Assembly (NCBI GenBank): GCA_051294375.1
Contig: CM119268.1
Coordinates: forward strand, 4,664,666 to 4,728,665
Direction of reading: 5' to 3'
Source of the DNA: Paraspadella gotoi
Lineage: Eukaryota; Chaetognatha
DNA: 64,000 nt
Shown here: positions 1-10,179 of the stretch, in pieces
Layout of the letters: every line of letters starts with the position of its first letter
Position numbering within the stretch: the stretch's first letter is position 1
Notes under the pieces: generated by a model
Told to the model about the DNA's origin: nothing
The model's input: only the letters and a program-made list of their open reading frames with translations
The model's database searches: none
Position numbers and translations under genes: made by a program

Positions 1-545
1 TCTCGTTATCTTTCCCGTCAACCAACCGCCCTTTCGATCGGAAGGATAACAATTATTACGTATATTATCATATATAAATTTAATCATTATTATTATTACT
101 AACCTTTAAAGGACTCCATGGCAAAACACCGATGTTTTCATTGCGACAGACTTGCACGACCTGGGAAAAGTATATGAAATTAAAAACTAGTTAATGAGGG
201 GTTTTTTCAATGACTTTTTCATTCTCCTCACTTCTTTTCATACCTCATCAAAAATAAATACAAATTTCCCGTTCTACACACAAGTGCGACAAGATCAGAA
301 CTTTTATCATTGCCTACACCAGAATAAAGCGTACAGTACAAACCAATGCAATCAAACGCATCGAAACCTTTAAGACCAGAATACAAACCAAACCGATGCA
401 AACAAATGAAATCAAAAGAGTTTTGACTTCAAACTTCGGAATACAACGTACAGACCAAACCAATACAATCAAAATCAATCAAAACCAGCATCAGAATTCC
501 CGGTAGCGTCAAAACCGAATCAATTGCAATCAAAACTTCTTTAAC

Positions 546-3500
546 CTCAGTCTCGATTCCTCTCGACAACAGACTGTATTGCATCTGCGCCGTCACCACA
601 TTCTCCATCCCCATGAACTTGGCGTAGTCGCAGATCTTCTGCAACTGCCATCCAGAGACGTTGCAGACGCCAAGGTAGCGCACCTTGCCCGCGCGGACGG
701 CGTCGTTGAGGGTCCTGAGGGTTTCCTGAGAGAGAGGGGAAAAGAGAGGAAAGGAGAAGCAAAGTAAAGAAAGATGGAAAGAAAGAAAGAAATATGTAAA
801 GAGAGAAAGAAAGATGAAAAGAGAGAAAGAAAGATGAAAAGAGAGAAAGAAAGGTGGGAAAAAGAGAGAAAGAGAAAAATAAAAGAAAGAAAGAAAGAAA
901 GAGAAGAAAGAAAGAAAAAAGAAAAAGAAAAAAGACAGAAAGTTTAAGACAGAGAAAGCGAGAATATGTGTAAGAAAGATAGAAAGAAACAGAACGTGAG
1001 AAAGAGAGAAGAAAGAGAGAGAGAAAGAAAGAGAAGAAGAAAGAAAATGACAAAGAAAAAATATCGTAATTGGCGGAAGTGGAAACATGAATAAATCGAA
1101 TTCAAAATTTAAAAACGTAAGGTCCATATATTTATAAATTTCATAATATACTATTATCTAAATTTTAACTAATTCCCCCCCTCCAACCTTCAAATCCGTC
1201 CCTTCGTCCCATCCGTTATCTGATAAAGATCGATGTAGTCCGTCTTCAGTCTCTCCAAACTTTGGCTCAGACTCCAAAGGATGTACGTCTCGAGAGGCCC
1301 GTCCCGTTGGCGGCGGATCAGCTTCGGTCAAGTAGCGGACCTTTGTGGCCACGACGTAATGGTGGCGGGGCTGTAAGGCGAATGGCGGTTGGAGAGGTGG
1401 TGGGGTATTAGCAAATGTTAATGTAATGGTCGCACCGACGATATTTAATGTATTATATTGGACACGGTGAAAAGGATTACGATTCTTTTAACGTCTAAGA
1501 TCGTTAATAAATGTAAACGCAGTTATCAACTCGTTAAATAGCCGTTCGGGGTTACTTTTACTTTCGTCGACCGGGTTAGGGAGGGTTAGGGTTAAGGATA
1601 GTTTAGGGTGGTTTAGGTTAGGGGTGGTTAAGGTTAGGGTAATATTTATTTTTTAAATTATTAAATTATTTTTTAAATGGTTTTTCAAAAGCCGCCAAAA
1701 CGGCGGGCGGCGAAAGTAAAATTTAGCCAAAGTTCGAATACATGTATGTATTATTTTTGGCTAATGCTTACACACACAACGTTATGTTGTTATTTTTTCG
1801 TTTCTTAAATACCGAAAACCGACTGTCAGTTCCTATTAGTCGAATATGGCCAAATCTTATATCATCGATTCTACAGTGACCTCACCTTCGTCGACAACCA
1901 CCTTCCCACGATGCTCTCGGTGATGCCACTGTGCTGTCTCATTCCGGGTAAGTGTCCGCCGTGTCGATAAAGTTTCCGCCCAACTCGATGAACCTTTTCG
2001 ATTAAGGTAAGGGTTGGTGCGAGGCGGTTGTACGGAAATAGAAACAAGTGAAAACTTGGGTTTGGACTCGTCGTCATTTTCGAAATTTTCAGTGTGGTAG
2101 GATCGTAGTACACCTTTCTTTATATTATATGAATATACCTGACAAAAGAAACAAAAAACAAGTCTTATTACACGTAGCTGACTTTAGCTGACACTAGATT
2201 CCACAAACTTACTCGACAAAGAGAAAATCTCTGAAGCCAAATACTTCTTTTAACAAACGTAAAGATACTTAACGAAAACATATAAAACCAAAACGATCAA
2301 AACGCTAAGTTAAAAAAACATCAGAAAACTTGCGATCGGATAATAAGGAAATTAATCACAAAGCAAAATAAGCGAATACTAAGTCTCAAAACTAAATTCT
2401 ACAACAGTTTTCGTATTAAACTTTAAAATCTAAACGGACTTGTCGTCCGATTCCACCTTCATCGTTTCCAAGGTAACGGATCGCGTCTCCTTCACCGACT
2501 TGGTCTCACGAAACACGCGTTTCAACACGATCCTTCTGTTGTGAGTCTCACGTTGGTGAACCTCGAGGGCGAACATGTTGTGAGCGACGAAATCGCAGAT
2601 GGAACATTTGAATTGTTTGGTGGAAGGGTGGGGTGATGGATGAGGTGGTGGAGCTGAGCTGGCGGCGGCGGCGGAAGAGGCAGCGGCCGCAGCGGGAAAC
2701 GGTCCCTGGTCACTCTTTGGTCCAAATTTGTATCCCATTTACACTCCATAACTTTGAAGACGTGAGACTGAGAATGTCGCGCTGATTCGAGTTTATTTTT
2801 GGCGCGAAAACCGCATAGGCGACATTTGAATTTGGTGTCGAGCCGTTTGGAATCCTCAATTGGCAGATTGGCCGGATTTTTCGCGTTAGAGATTGACTGA
2901 TTGGTCGACTTTTCGAGTCGGCATTGGATCGATTGATTCGTAAGTTGTAATCGACGACATTTTCTTTTCTTATTTGGTCAACGTTTGTGATTTGTTCACT
3001 AATCGATGAATCGATATCGGATCCGTGAGACGGAATTTCCGAGCTTTGCTCCGCGTCGCTGTGAAACTGAGGTTTCGCGTCGTCGGAATCTTTCACCATT
3101 CCGCTTCGATTACATCGTTCACTTCGACGTCGAACCTTTCTACTTCATTCTTTTATTCATAGCCTCGATTTTGGTGATCGGCAAGTCGACTGACGCCCGT
3201 GCCGCGTCTCGCAGGAGTGGGCGTTGCGACTGTTTTTTTAAAATTGCGCTTTGAGAAGCAACGTTTAGCTTGGAGGAGTCGTGATGATTCATTCGAGTTT
3301 GTGACGATTAAGATGCAAATTTGAACTAGTGCTATAATCGCAATGGTTACATTTGATCGTTTTATTCTTTTGGTGCTGTCTCAAACGGTGCTTTAGAAGA
3401 TCTTTGGCGTTATTGGCGCGATATGAACAATATTTGCAATTAAGTGGCCTTTCTTCCTCAATATGAGGTGCATTGGATGTAATAGACAACCGCTCTGCAT

Positions 3501-6500
3501 TTTGTTTTTTGTTAGAGGGCGTCTGGCGTTTCGAACTACATTTGATAATTTTCGGCGGTAAGGATTTTGATTTCTCCCGGTGCTGACTCAAGTGGTGCCG
3601 ACGAAGATTTTTATCATTTGTGGTGCAATATGAACAGAATTTGCAATTGTAAGGCTTTTCTTTTACAATTTGAAGAAATCGAGTTTGTCCCTTGCCTGTC
3701 CAGAGGGCGTGTCGCGTTTCAAAATTGTGCGCGAATTGCGGTTTGAATTACATTTTATAATTTTCGGTGGTAAAGACTTTGATTTCAATTTCTTCCGGTG
3801 TTGACAATCAACGTGGCGTCGAAGATTAGCGACGGTCCGTTGCGCGATACGAACACAGTTCGCATTTGTGCGGCCTTTCATTGCAATGCTTTTTTCATGT
3901 GGTTACCGAAACGAAAGCGACATATCAACTTTCATGACAATAGCGGCATTTGTAAATTTTTTCGTTGTCCTTTTTACTTGGAGGCTTTTCAACTTGAGAT
4001 GAAGATTTTTTTTCCTCCTCGACAATTGAATCACGACTCTCGGTTTCGACCGATTGATCTGGTTCCGTTGCGGAAACCTTTGGTTTTTCTGGAATTCCGT
4101 AAAAACTTTCGCTGCTGATTGCTTTCGCTTCCATAGAATTCGCGTCGCTTGATTCACGCTCTGCTTGCTTTTGTGTTACTGCTTTATGCAAACGGTTCTG
4201 GTGGCGATTTAGACTACTTATATGATCGGTTGAAAATTTACAAGAGTGACATTTATGAAGCCTTTTTGGCAGAGAGTTCTTCTTTATAACATCTGTTGAT
4301 TTTTTTAAACAGAGTTTAATATGATTCTGAATCATCGGTATGTCTTTGCTGGTAAAATCACAACGCGTACAACTTTGCAGCTTATGATTATAAACCAATT
4401 TACACTTATGCCGATTCAGTCCACTTTTGGTCTCAAATTTTGCAGAGCAAGTATTGCATTGAAGAGATTTCATGTTTTCACTATTATCTGATAGCTGAAT
4501 GTGTTTAGTCAAGTGTTGCCTGTAAGTTTTATAATCATTGCTGGTGAAATTACATTTTTTACATTTATATAGATGTAAATCAGGATGAAACTTCCTGATG
4601 TGTTGAAGTAAATTATTCCTCATCGTAAAACCCAAAAAACAAACACCACATTCAAAGGGCTTATTTTTTGATTTAATTTGATTTGGATGGCTTTTCCTCA
4701 TATGTTCTTTGAGATCCTTTTTTTCTTTAAATTCTTTTTTACATACATTACAATTCAAAGGCTTTTCTTGAGAATGAACGGAAGATGTAGATTCGTTGCA
4801 CTTGAACGATTTTAAATCTCTTATTGTACCTTTCGCTTGGGAATATTTTGGTTCCGATGACTTGAAACCTTCGAGAGATTTGGTATTTGATTTCAGGGTT
4901 ACATTTGCACTGTGATTTTTCATATGAGCATTGAGGCACCGTTTATGTTTAGAAGCATAATCACACCGAGTACATTTAAACGGTTTTTCTTTGGAATGAA
5001 CTGCTAAATGCTGTCGCAAACCGTATACGGTCTTTAAGAATATATTACAACGATTACATTGAACTATCTTCATTTTTTGAAATTTGTGGTTTTTCGTATG
5101 ATTTATAAGATTTCTCATTTGTTTGCAGGAAAATTTGCATGACGCACAATGAAACGGATTCTGGACAGAATTTTTACCCTTTAAATTCAAACGTAGACAA
5201 CGTGTTTTCAAAACGTGTCTCTTGAGGAGTTGCGAGTTATATGTAACATAATTGCAGAACTTACACTTGTAAAGTTGGCAGTTAGAATGAAGAAGACGGT
5301 GACTATAAAGTGAATCGTGATGTATAGTTGCGAAATCACATATTTTGCATTTAAACTTTTTCTCTTGGCTTTCATCCTTGGCGTCGATCGGTTCCTTATT
5401 AAAGACTTGAAGCCTCTCCAAGGTTTCGTCAACTTCACGACCGACTTCACTACCCTTCGTTCCGACGGAAATCTTCTCGACGAGCGGTTGGAGGGGCCGA
5501 CGGCACTTGCGAGATGAGGCCGACGCCGAATGACTCTTCAGATGATTTTTGAAAGCAGCAGAGGAATCCGCGACGATTTCGCAAGTTGGGCATTTTAAAG
5601 ATTTGGTTATGTTGGCGGCGACGGCATCGGTCGTGTCTGTAGATCCATCATCTGTAGTGTCGGTGGCGCCATCATCTGTAGTATCGGCGGCGAAAGAATC
5701 TGTAGTGTCGGTGGCGCCATCATCTGCAGTATCAGCGACGGCGAAAGCGGCGTCGGCGGCGTGAAAGTCGACGAGTTTAACGCGAGGAATTTTCGACGTC
5801 ACGGTCGGCAGCCTCTCCGTTCTGTGAACTTCTCTTCCGTGATTCACCAGATTCGTCTTCGTCGTCGTGACGAAATCACAAAGTCCGCATTCGTGAACGC
5901 TTCCGTCGTGAACGAGGATGTCGTGATTCTTTTTCACGGCGCTGTCGTTGTTGTTGTTGATGATGTTTTTGTCGTCGTTATTTTTCCTATTGTTTTTGTC
6001 GTCGTTGTTTTTGTCGTCTTTGTTGTTGTTGTTTTTGTCGTCGTTGTTGCTGTTATTTTTGTCGTCGCTCTTATTGTTGTTTTGGAAGACGTGGATTGAA
6101 ACGTGGTTGAACAGATGAGTCTGGCTTTCGCAAATGAACTCGCATCGTCGGCATTTGTAATGAGTCACTTCTTTTTTCACAGTGAACGTTGTGAAGAGTG
6201 AGTCGTCGTCTTTGGCGGCCATGATCGAAGGTGAAGTGCTGACTGGTTTGATGAAGAGACGTTAACGAGCGTTACTCAAGTTTTAAAACATATATAATAT
6301 GTATGAACTTGAAACATAAAAATTTTGAAAAAATATATAGTTAAACGATTTCGTTAGTTTGATATATTTTGTCTTGAAATATAAGTGATAAGTTTAAAAA
6401 CAACGTTCAGATTTCGCATAACTGAAGTAAGACTCGCACGTTTGAATATGTAGATCGATAATTTATGTTACAAAATCGAGAAATAGTAAGAATTTTTCTA

Positions 6501-7368
6501 TTTTCAGTACAAAACTATTTTTAACTGTCGATCTGACGATTCGCGAAGAACAATAAAACTCATTTTTTCTAGACGAAGAGAGAGAAACAATGAATTCAGG
6601 CTTTTCACATCTCTCGCACTGAAATTCCGACGCAGCACAAGAGAAAATAAAAAGAACAGCTGACGTTGACCGAACTTTGACCGACGCGGATGAATGCGGA
6701 CGCTGCTGCTGCTGCTGCTTCCCTTACCGCGGCTGCCTTTTAGAGATCGATTGAGAAAAAAATGAAGATCGAATCGAAAGAAAGAAAGAAAAGGAGAAAG
6801 AGAGAATGTCAATTGTCATACGTATAATGTACGTATTTAATCGTCTCCTAATTACTCGAAAAAATTTATTAAATAGGTTAAATTAACATTATTAAATAAA
6901 TTATTGAAGGCATTATATACGTGCAATACTTTCTTTTATTAACTAATTATTAAAATATATCAATTGTTAAAGTCCAAAAACGTTTAAGGTCTCCAACCCT
7001 ATACCTCATTCTCAACCCTCCCCCCCGCCCTTTCCCACCGCAAACCCCCCCTTACACCTGTCGAGCATCTCCACGCTTCCGGCTTCGTCCAGATTGCTCG
7101 GGGGTCCGCCCGGGAATTTCCCGAACGTCATCGTCCCGAGACAAACGTTGGAGACTTTGACTCCGGACGCGCCGAGGAAGCGAAGATGCGACGTGCGGGC
7201 GCCGGGCACCGCGTCCAACGAAAACGACGGCATCGACGATGCTGTAGGTGCTCTAAATGCGGTCGGAGATTCCGCAGCAGACTTCGGCTTCGGTTCGGGC
7301 GGCGCCGATGTTGCTGGGGTTGCTGGTGTCGGCTGGGGCGTCGTAGCGTCGATTCCGCAGCAGAGGAA
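546..7368 (-). CDS. Aldo-keto reductase gene (four exons seen, N-terminal end and 3' end incomplete)
   Basis: NAD(P)H-dependent aldo-keto reductase with the TIM-barrel fold, probably cytosolic. Exons seen on the minus strand are 7368-7058, 1993-1886, 1370-1188 and 725-546. The first encodes a Pro/Thr/Ala-rich lead-in, then RFLGASGVKVSNVCLGTMTF, the usual first strand. The second has FIDTADTYP with the family Asp and Tyr, and SIVGRWL. The third has YVVATKVRY with the catalytic Lys, and the IDLYQ block. The fourth has LNDAVRAGKVRYLGVCN and MQYSLLSRGIE. The splice phases agree between exons (DR|F, K|P, K|E). Exon 2 lacks one base after DTYP. Exon 3 needs three one-base insertions, and its catalytic His falls at one of these breaks. 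Two donors, GTTGGA and GTTAAA, are weak. The 3' end lies beyond base 1, and upstream exons may exist beyond 7368. The zinc-finger gene sits inside the 5-kb intron. The family is certain; whether this is a live gene with sequencing errors or a pseudogene is not. Confidence 0.85.
1550..1660 (+). repeat. Degenerate telomere-like (TTAGGG) tract
   Basis: Several GTTAGGG and GGTTAAGG units with irregular spacing lie in the reductase intron. Similar tracts occur at 24320-24450 (same strand) and, as the CCCTAA strand, at 45540-45720 and 63785-63850. Confidence 0.6.
2430..3924 (-). pseudogene. Continuation of the zinc-finger array, broken by frameshifts
   Basis: Directly downstream of the 765-residue frame, zinc-finger coding continues in changing frames. 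The finger cut at 3925 continues if the TGA is read through, one base is added before NHMKK and one A is removed from a run of six. Then come HKCELCSYRATVANLRRH, YNCKFCSYCTTNDKNLRRH, LNCKYCSYRANNAKDLLKH and IKCNHCDYSTSSNLHLNRH, separated by two related linkers containing KSLPPKIIKC, so the finger-plus-linker unit was duplicated. Further on, FKCRLCGFRAKNKLESARH and FKCSICDFVAHNMFALEVH lie in different frames, with an Ala/Pro-rich stretch between them. At least five frame changes are needed. This could be a decayed 3' half, a second broken gene, or an intact gene carrying assembly indels. Confidence 0.6.
3925..6222 (-). CDS. Multi-C2H2 zinc-finger protein, 765-residue uninterrupted reading frame
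   Basis: Probable nuclear DNA-binding protein. The ATG at 6222 starts a single uninterrupted frame of 765 residues. Finger 1 (YKCRRCEFICESQ) starts near residue 23. An Asn/Asp/Lys repeat (DDKNN units) follows, then finger 2, an acidic Asp/Thr stretch around residues 165-210, and about twelve further fingers with C-x2-C and H-x3-5-H spacing, such as FKCKICDFATIHHDSLYSH and FKCTRCDYASKHKRCLNAH. Two or three fingers end in Cys or are irregular. Linkers are mostly not TGEKP, so this is a dispersed-finger protein rather than a KRAB-like array. The frame stops at TGA in the middle of a finger (CRYCHES), and more fingers follow downstream in other frames, so the true C-terminus is probably longer. 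The gene lies within an intron of the aldo-keto reductase gene, same strand. Target genes cannot be inferred. Confidence 0.9.
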   Translation of the reverse strand: MAAKDDDSLFTTFTVKKEVTHYKCRRCEFICESQTHLFNHVSIHVFQNNNKSDDKNNSNNDDKNNNNKDDKNNDDKNNRKNNDDKNIINNNNDSAVKKNHDILVHDGSVHECGLCDFVTTTKTNLVNHGREVHRTERLPTVTSKIPRVKLVDFHAADAAFAVADTADDGATDTTDSFAADTTDDGATDTTDDGSTDTTDAVAANITKSLKCPTCEIVADSSAAFKNHLKSHSASASSRKCRRPLQPLVEKISVGTKGSEVGREVDETLERLQVFNKEPIDAKDESQEKKFKCKICDFATIHHDSLYSHRLLHSNCQLYKCKFCNYVTYNSQLLKRHVLKTRCLRLNLKGKNSVQNPFHCASCKFSCKQMRNLINHTKNHKFQKMKIVQCNRCNIFLKTVYGLRQHLAVHSKEKPFKCTRCDYASKHKRCLNAHMKNHSANVTLKSNTKSLEGFKSSEPKYSQAKGTIRDLKSFKCNESTSSVHSQEKPLNCNVCKKEFKEKKDLKEHMRKSHPNQIKSKNKPFECGVCFLGFTMRNNLLQHIRKFHPDLHLYKCKKCNFTSNDYKTYRQHLTKHIQLSDNSENMKSLQCNTCSAKFETKSGLNRHKCKLVYNHKLQSCTRCDFTSKDIPMIQNHIKLCLKKSTDVIKKNSLPKRLHKCHSCKFSTDHISSLNRHQNRLHKAVTQKQAERESSDANSMEAKAISSESFYGIPEKPKVSATEPDQSVETESRDSIVEEEKKSSSQVEKPPSKKDNEKIYKCRYCHES

Positions 7369-7629
7369 CTGATGGAGGAAAACGGGACCGAATAGTTTAA
7401 AATTAAATTACTTAAAAAATATAAATAAAAAATAAAAATGTAAATCGTTTCATTAAGGTAATAAAACTGTTTCGATTATGTTGTTCCAAACGATAATTAA
7501 ACCACTAAACATTAATATTTAATAACTTATCTTCCAAAATATATATATTTTTTCAAATATTACCTTTTTGCTCATTCCCTCTTCGCGACAACCGAAGGCT
7601 GAAGACGATAAGATAATCAAGAGTCGAAG

Positions 7630-7865
7630 ACTTAAGGACTTTGGACTCGAAACTCTTTGCAGACGTTGGAGCCTGGTTCCGTGCTTAAGACCTGTACAGT
7701 TCTTCTATCTTGACTTGGGATTCGAAACACATTGCAGACTAAGTAGGAAGGATTGAAATTTGGGACCTGAGCGGATCTTCTATCGTTTACTTTGAAAACT
7801 CTTTGCAGAAGACCATGTAGTTTTGAACTTTGCACCTCGCCGGAACTTCTTCCTCGATCCAAGAG
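7630..7865 (+). repeat. Divergent tandem repeat, about three units of 75-85 bp
   Basis: Blocks of the type GAAAC(T/A)C(T)TTGCAGA followed by a conserved TTCTTCTATC-like segment recur three times (near 7650, 7725 and 7795) with considerable divergence. Short reading frames across it on both strands reflect the repeat rather than an obvious gene. No known family recognised. Confidence 0.5.
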
Positions 7866-8204
7866 AGGTTTACTGATTGTGAATGTGATTGTGATTGTGA
7901 CACGAGGGCGAAACGACCCAATCTCATCGCCAAAGTTAAATGATTTGATTCAACGCATCGCGACTCTGACATTCTGAGTTTCTATGGTAACATTTCAATT
8001 TTATAATTCTGGGTTTCGATGGGAACGTTTCAATTTGATTGTTTCTTTTTTTGCCGGAAAATATTAATTAAAAGAGACTAAATCTATTTAATTGTTATCT
8101 TTTTAATTTTTCGTATTTTTTCAACCGTCTGATTGATATTTTAAAGCTGCTTAATTAATTAAAGTCAAGATTTTAGGTGACAAAGGTTCTCTTTTTTTTT
8201 TTAG

Positions 8205-8290
8205 GAGACCAAGGTGGCAAAGTGGTTTGCAGATTTAAAGTTCTAAACTCAGGTTCTTGGGTATTATTCGTACTCCAATACCATAGAGTG
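8205..8290 (+). mobile_element. tRNA-like SINE head (degenerate)
   Basis: An A-box-like TGGCAAAGTGG at 8214-8224 and a B-box-like GGTTCTTGGGT at 8252-8262 have the spacing of a pol III promoter in a tRNA-derived SINE. It is degenerate and does not fold as a functional tRNA. A run of eleven T precedes it. Confidence 0.4.
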
Positions 8291-8408
8291 TTCCAAAATT
8301 TGTAGCAGTTATGTACGCAATATTTTCAATTGCTCTAGCAGTACAAATCGGTGATGTATCATAGGAAGAGTATCTACTTAATTACTTTTGATTATCAGTT
8401 ATGTGGTC

Positions 8409-8459
8409 ACGTGATTGAACTACTGGATGATCACTGATCATCCAGTAGTTCAATCACGT
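8409..8459. repeat. Perfect 51-bp palindrome (25-bp arms, 1-bp spacer)
   Basis: The arm 8409-8433 (starting ACGTGATTGAACTACTGG) is the exact reverse complement of 8435-8459, with a single C between. It would extrude as a near-loopless cruciform. No gene or terminal repeat context is seen around it. Confidence 0.9.
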
Positions 8460-8808
8460 CGTGAGGTGAGGGAAGGGAGACGAGACCGAAGAAAAAACTA
8501 GTTAAAGTTAAATAGTCGTCTTATACTACTTTCAATACTAAAATCAAGCGACAGAGTTATAACGATTGATTGCCCAAAAGTTTTGCCAAAAGATGTTGAT
8601 GCCCCTGGGGCGAAAAGTCGCCGTCGTAAAGTTTAAGAATTTTTGTATTTAGTCTTAGACTATTTAACTTATTTCATCCGATGAGGTCACCATTGTCTTT
8701 AATCGAAAATTAATTATTTTAAGAAAAAAATTAATGAAACGAATTAATTTGTAATAAAGGTTTGGCCAAGGCCCGTTCCCTTATATCCCTGGGGGCTAGG
8801 TGAAAAGG

Positions 8809-8908
<100 letters not shown>

Positions 8909-9589
8909 TGTAATTATTGGTCGGGTTGACAAACGCTTTAAAAACTTCAAAATCGTTAATTAAATTATTTAAAATTTTTTTTTGAAAAAAAGAAATATTC
9001 TCTTTTGAAGTTTTATTTTTAACCATCAACGAAGCTTCGCCGATGGGATTTATGTCATAGCCTATGATGATAATTAAAATTAACCCCTTTTCGACTTTGC
9101 CTAGGGCATGTGAAAATATTAATACAATTATCAAACTTTTAATAAGCTTCGCATTGATTCTACTAAAATTTGTTTATTATCTAGACATACGACAGAATGT
9201 ACGCGGCCTTTTGCTGTCTTTATCACACCCAGATGTCACACCGGAATATGATAAACGTACGCGAGAGAGTTTGAGAATTCACCCTTTCATACAAACTTGG
9301 TCGGGAGATTTTTTGTCTAGTTCCCCCTTCGGAATTTCGTCCTCAACTCGATTCTGATCCCGCGGGTCAAAGCGTCTCATCCATCTTGAATTCGGTCGTC
9401 GACAGGATTCGAAACCGTCACCTTGGCGGCGCCTGCCCGTCGTCGTTTTCCACAGGACTCCCCGATCATATTCATTTCAGATGCAACAACATTTGGATTT
9501 TTGACTGAAGGATTTTCGGGCTTGATATTATCCATTAAGGCGTAGTGAAAGTTACATACGAAAATTCTAAATGTCAATTATGAATAACA

Positions 9590-9760
9590 TACTCTGGGAG
9601 TGAATAAACGAGACTGTAAGAGAGTCTTGATTGAAAGCTTGCAGGGACCTGCTATGTCATTATCTTGTAAGAGTGATGGAGGCCTTAAACCACCAAAGCC
9701 TGTCCAAAGTCAGGGGCAAGATAGCTTATTTATTAAATGAATGGATAATTTTTATAATGG
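9590..9760 (+). repeat. Dispersed repeat shared with 11.99-12.06 kb and 14.2 kb
   Basis: TACTCTGGGAGTGAATAAAC and following bases at 9590 recur at 14218. GGGGCAAGATAGCTT and the A/T-rich stretch ending ATGGATA at 9712 recur at 12006. They look like fragments of one interspersed repeat family. No coding capacity or clear ends are visible. Confidence 0.55.
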
Positions 9761-9829
9761 TTGTACCAATTTCATACCATCAGTAAACATTATTTTAAAA
9801 AAAAAAATAATTTTATCTTCTTCAATTTT

Positions 9830-10175
9830 TGCAGTAAGCTATAATTTATATTTAGTACTATCTTTATAAAATCGAAAAATTTCAAAATATCCTTTTCTTA
9901 ATTTTGATTGCAGATTTGAATTCCTCGTCAAAAATTGATAAAAGAAAATATAAATCATTTTTAAAAATTCTTTCATTAAGTGGGTTAAAAATTAAAAAAA
10001 CTATAGCTTTTTCTAATTTTTGACCCACTTAATGAAGGAATTTTCAAAAAGAGTTATATTTCTTTTTATCAACTTTTTATGACGAATACAAATCTGCCAA
10101 AAAATCTTAGAAAAAACTGTTTTGAAATTCTAACATTTATTGGATTAGTACTAATATAAAAATGGCTTACTACGT
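9830..10175. mobile_element. Small fold-back (hairpin) element, MITE-like
   Basis: Two arms of roughly 165 bases (9830-9995 and 10012-10175) are imperfect inverted repeats. The best-conserved part, TTCATTAAGTGGGT against ACCCACTTAATGAA, flanks a short A/T-rich centre. GCAGATTTG with ATTC, and TTTAGTACTA, are also mirrored. No reading frame is present. Ends and target duplication are unclear. Confidence 0.65.
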
Positions 10176-10179
10176 AAAT

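Noticed and set aside
429-1127. Long minus-strand frames rich in Phe/Ser/Leu (232 and 168 residues)
   Set aside because: Most of the length is a translated GAAA-type purine tract. Only the segment at 546-725 is a real reductase exon.
5761-6099. Val-rich 112-residue + strand frame
   Set aside because: Antisense of the Asn/Asp/Lys repeat in the zinc-finger protein.
9377-9577. 66-residue minus-strand frame as an upstream reductase exon
   Set aside because: No reductase similarity, and no splice sites in a phase compatible with the exon at 7368.
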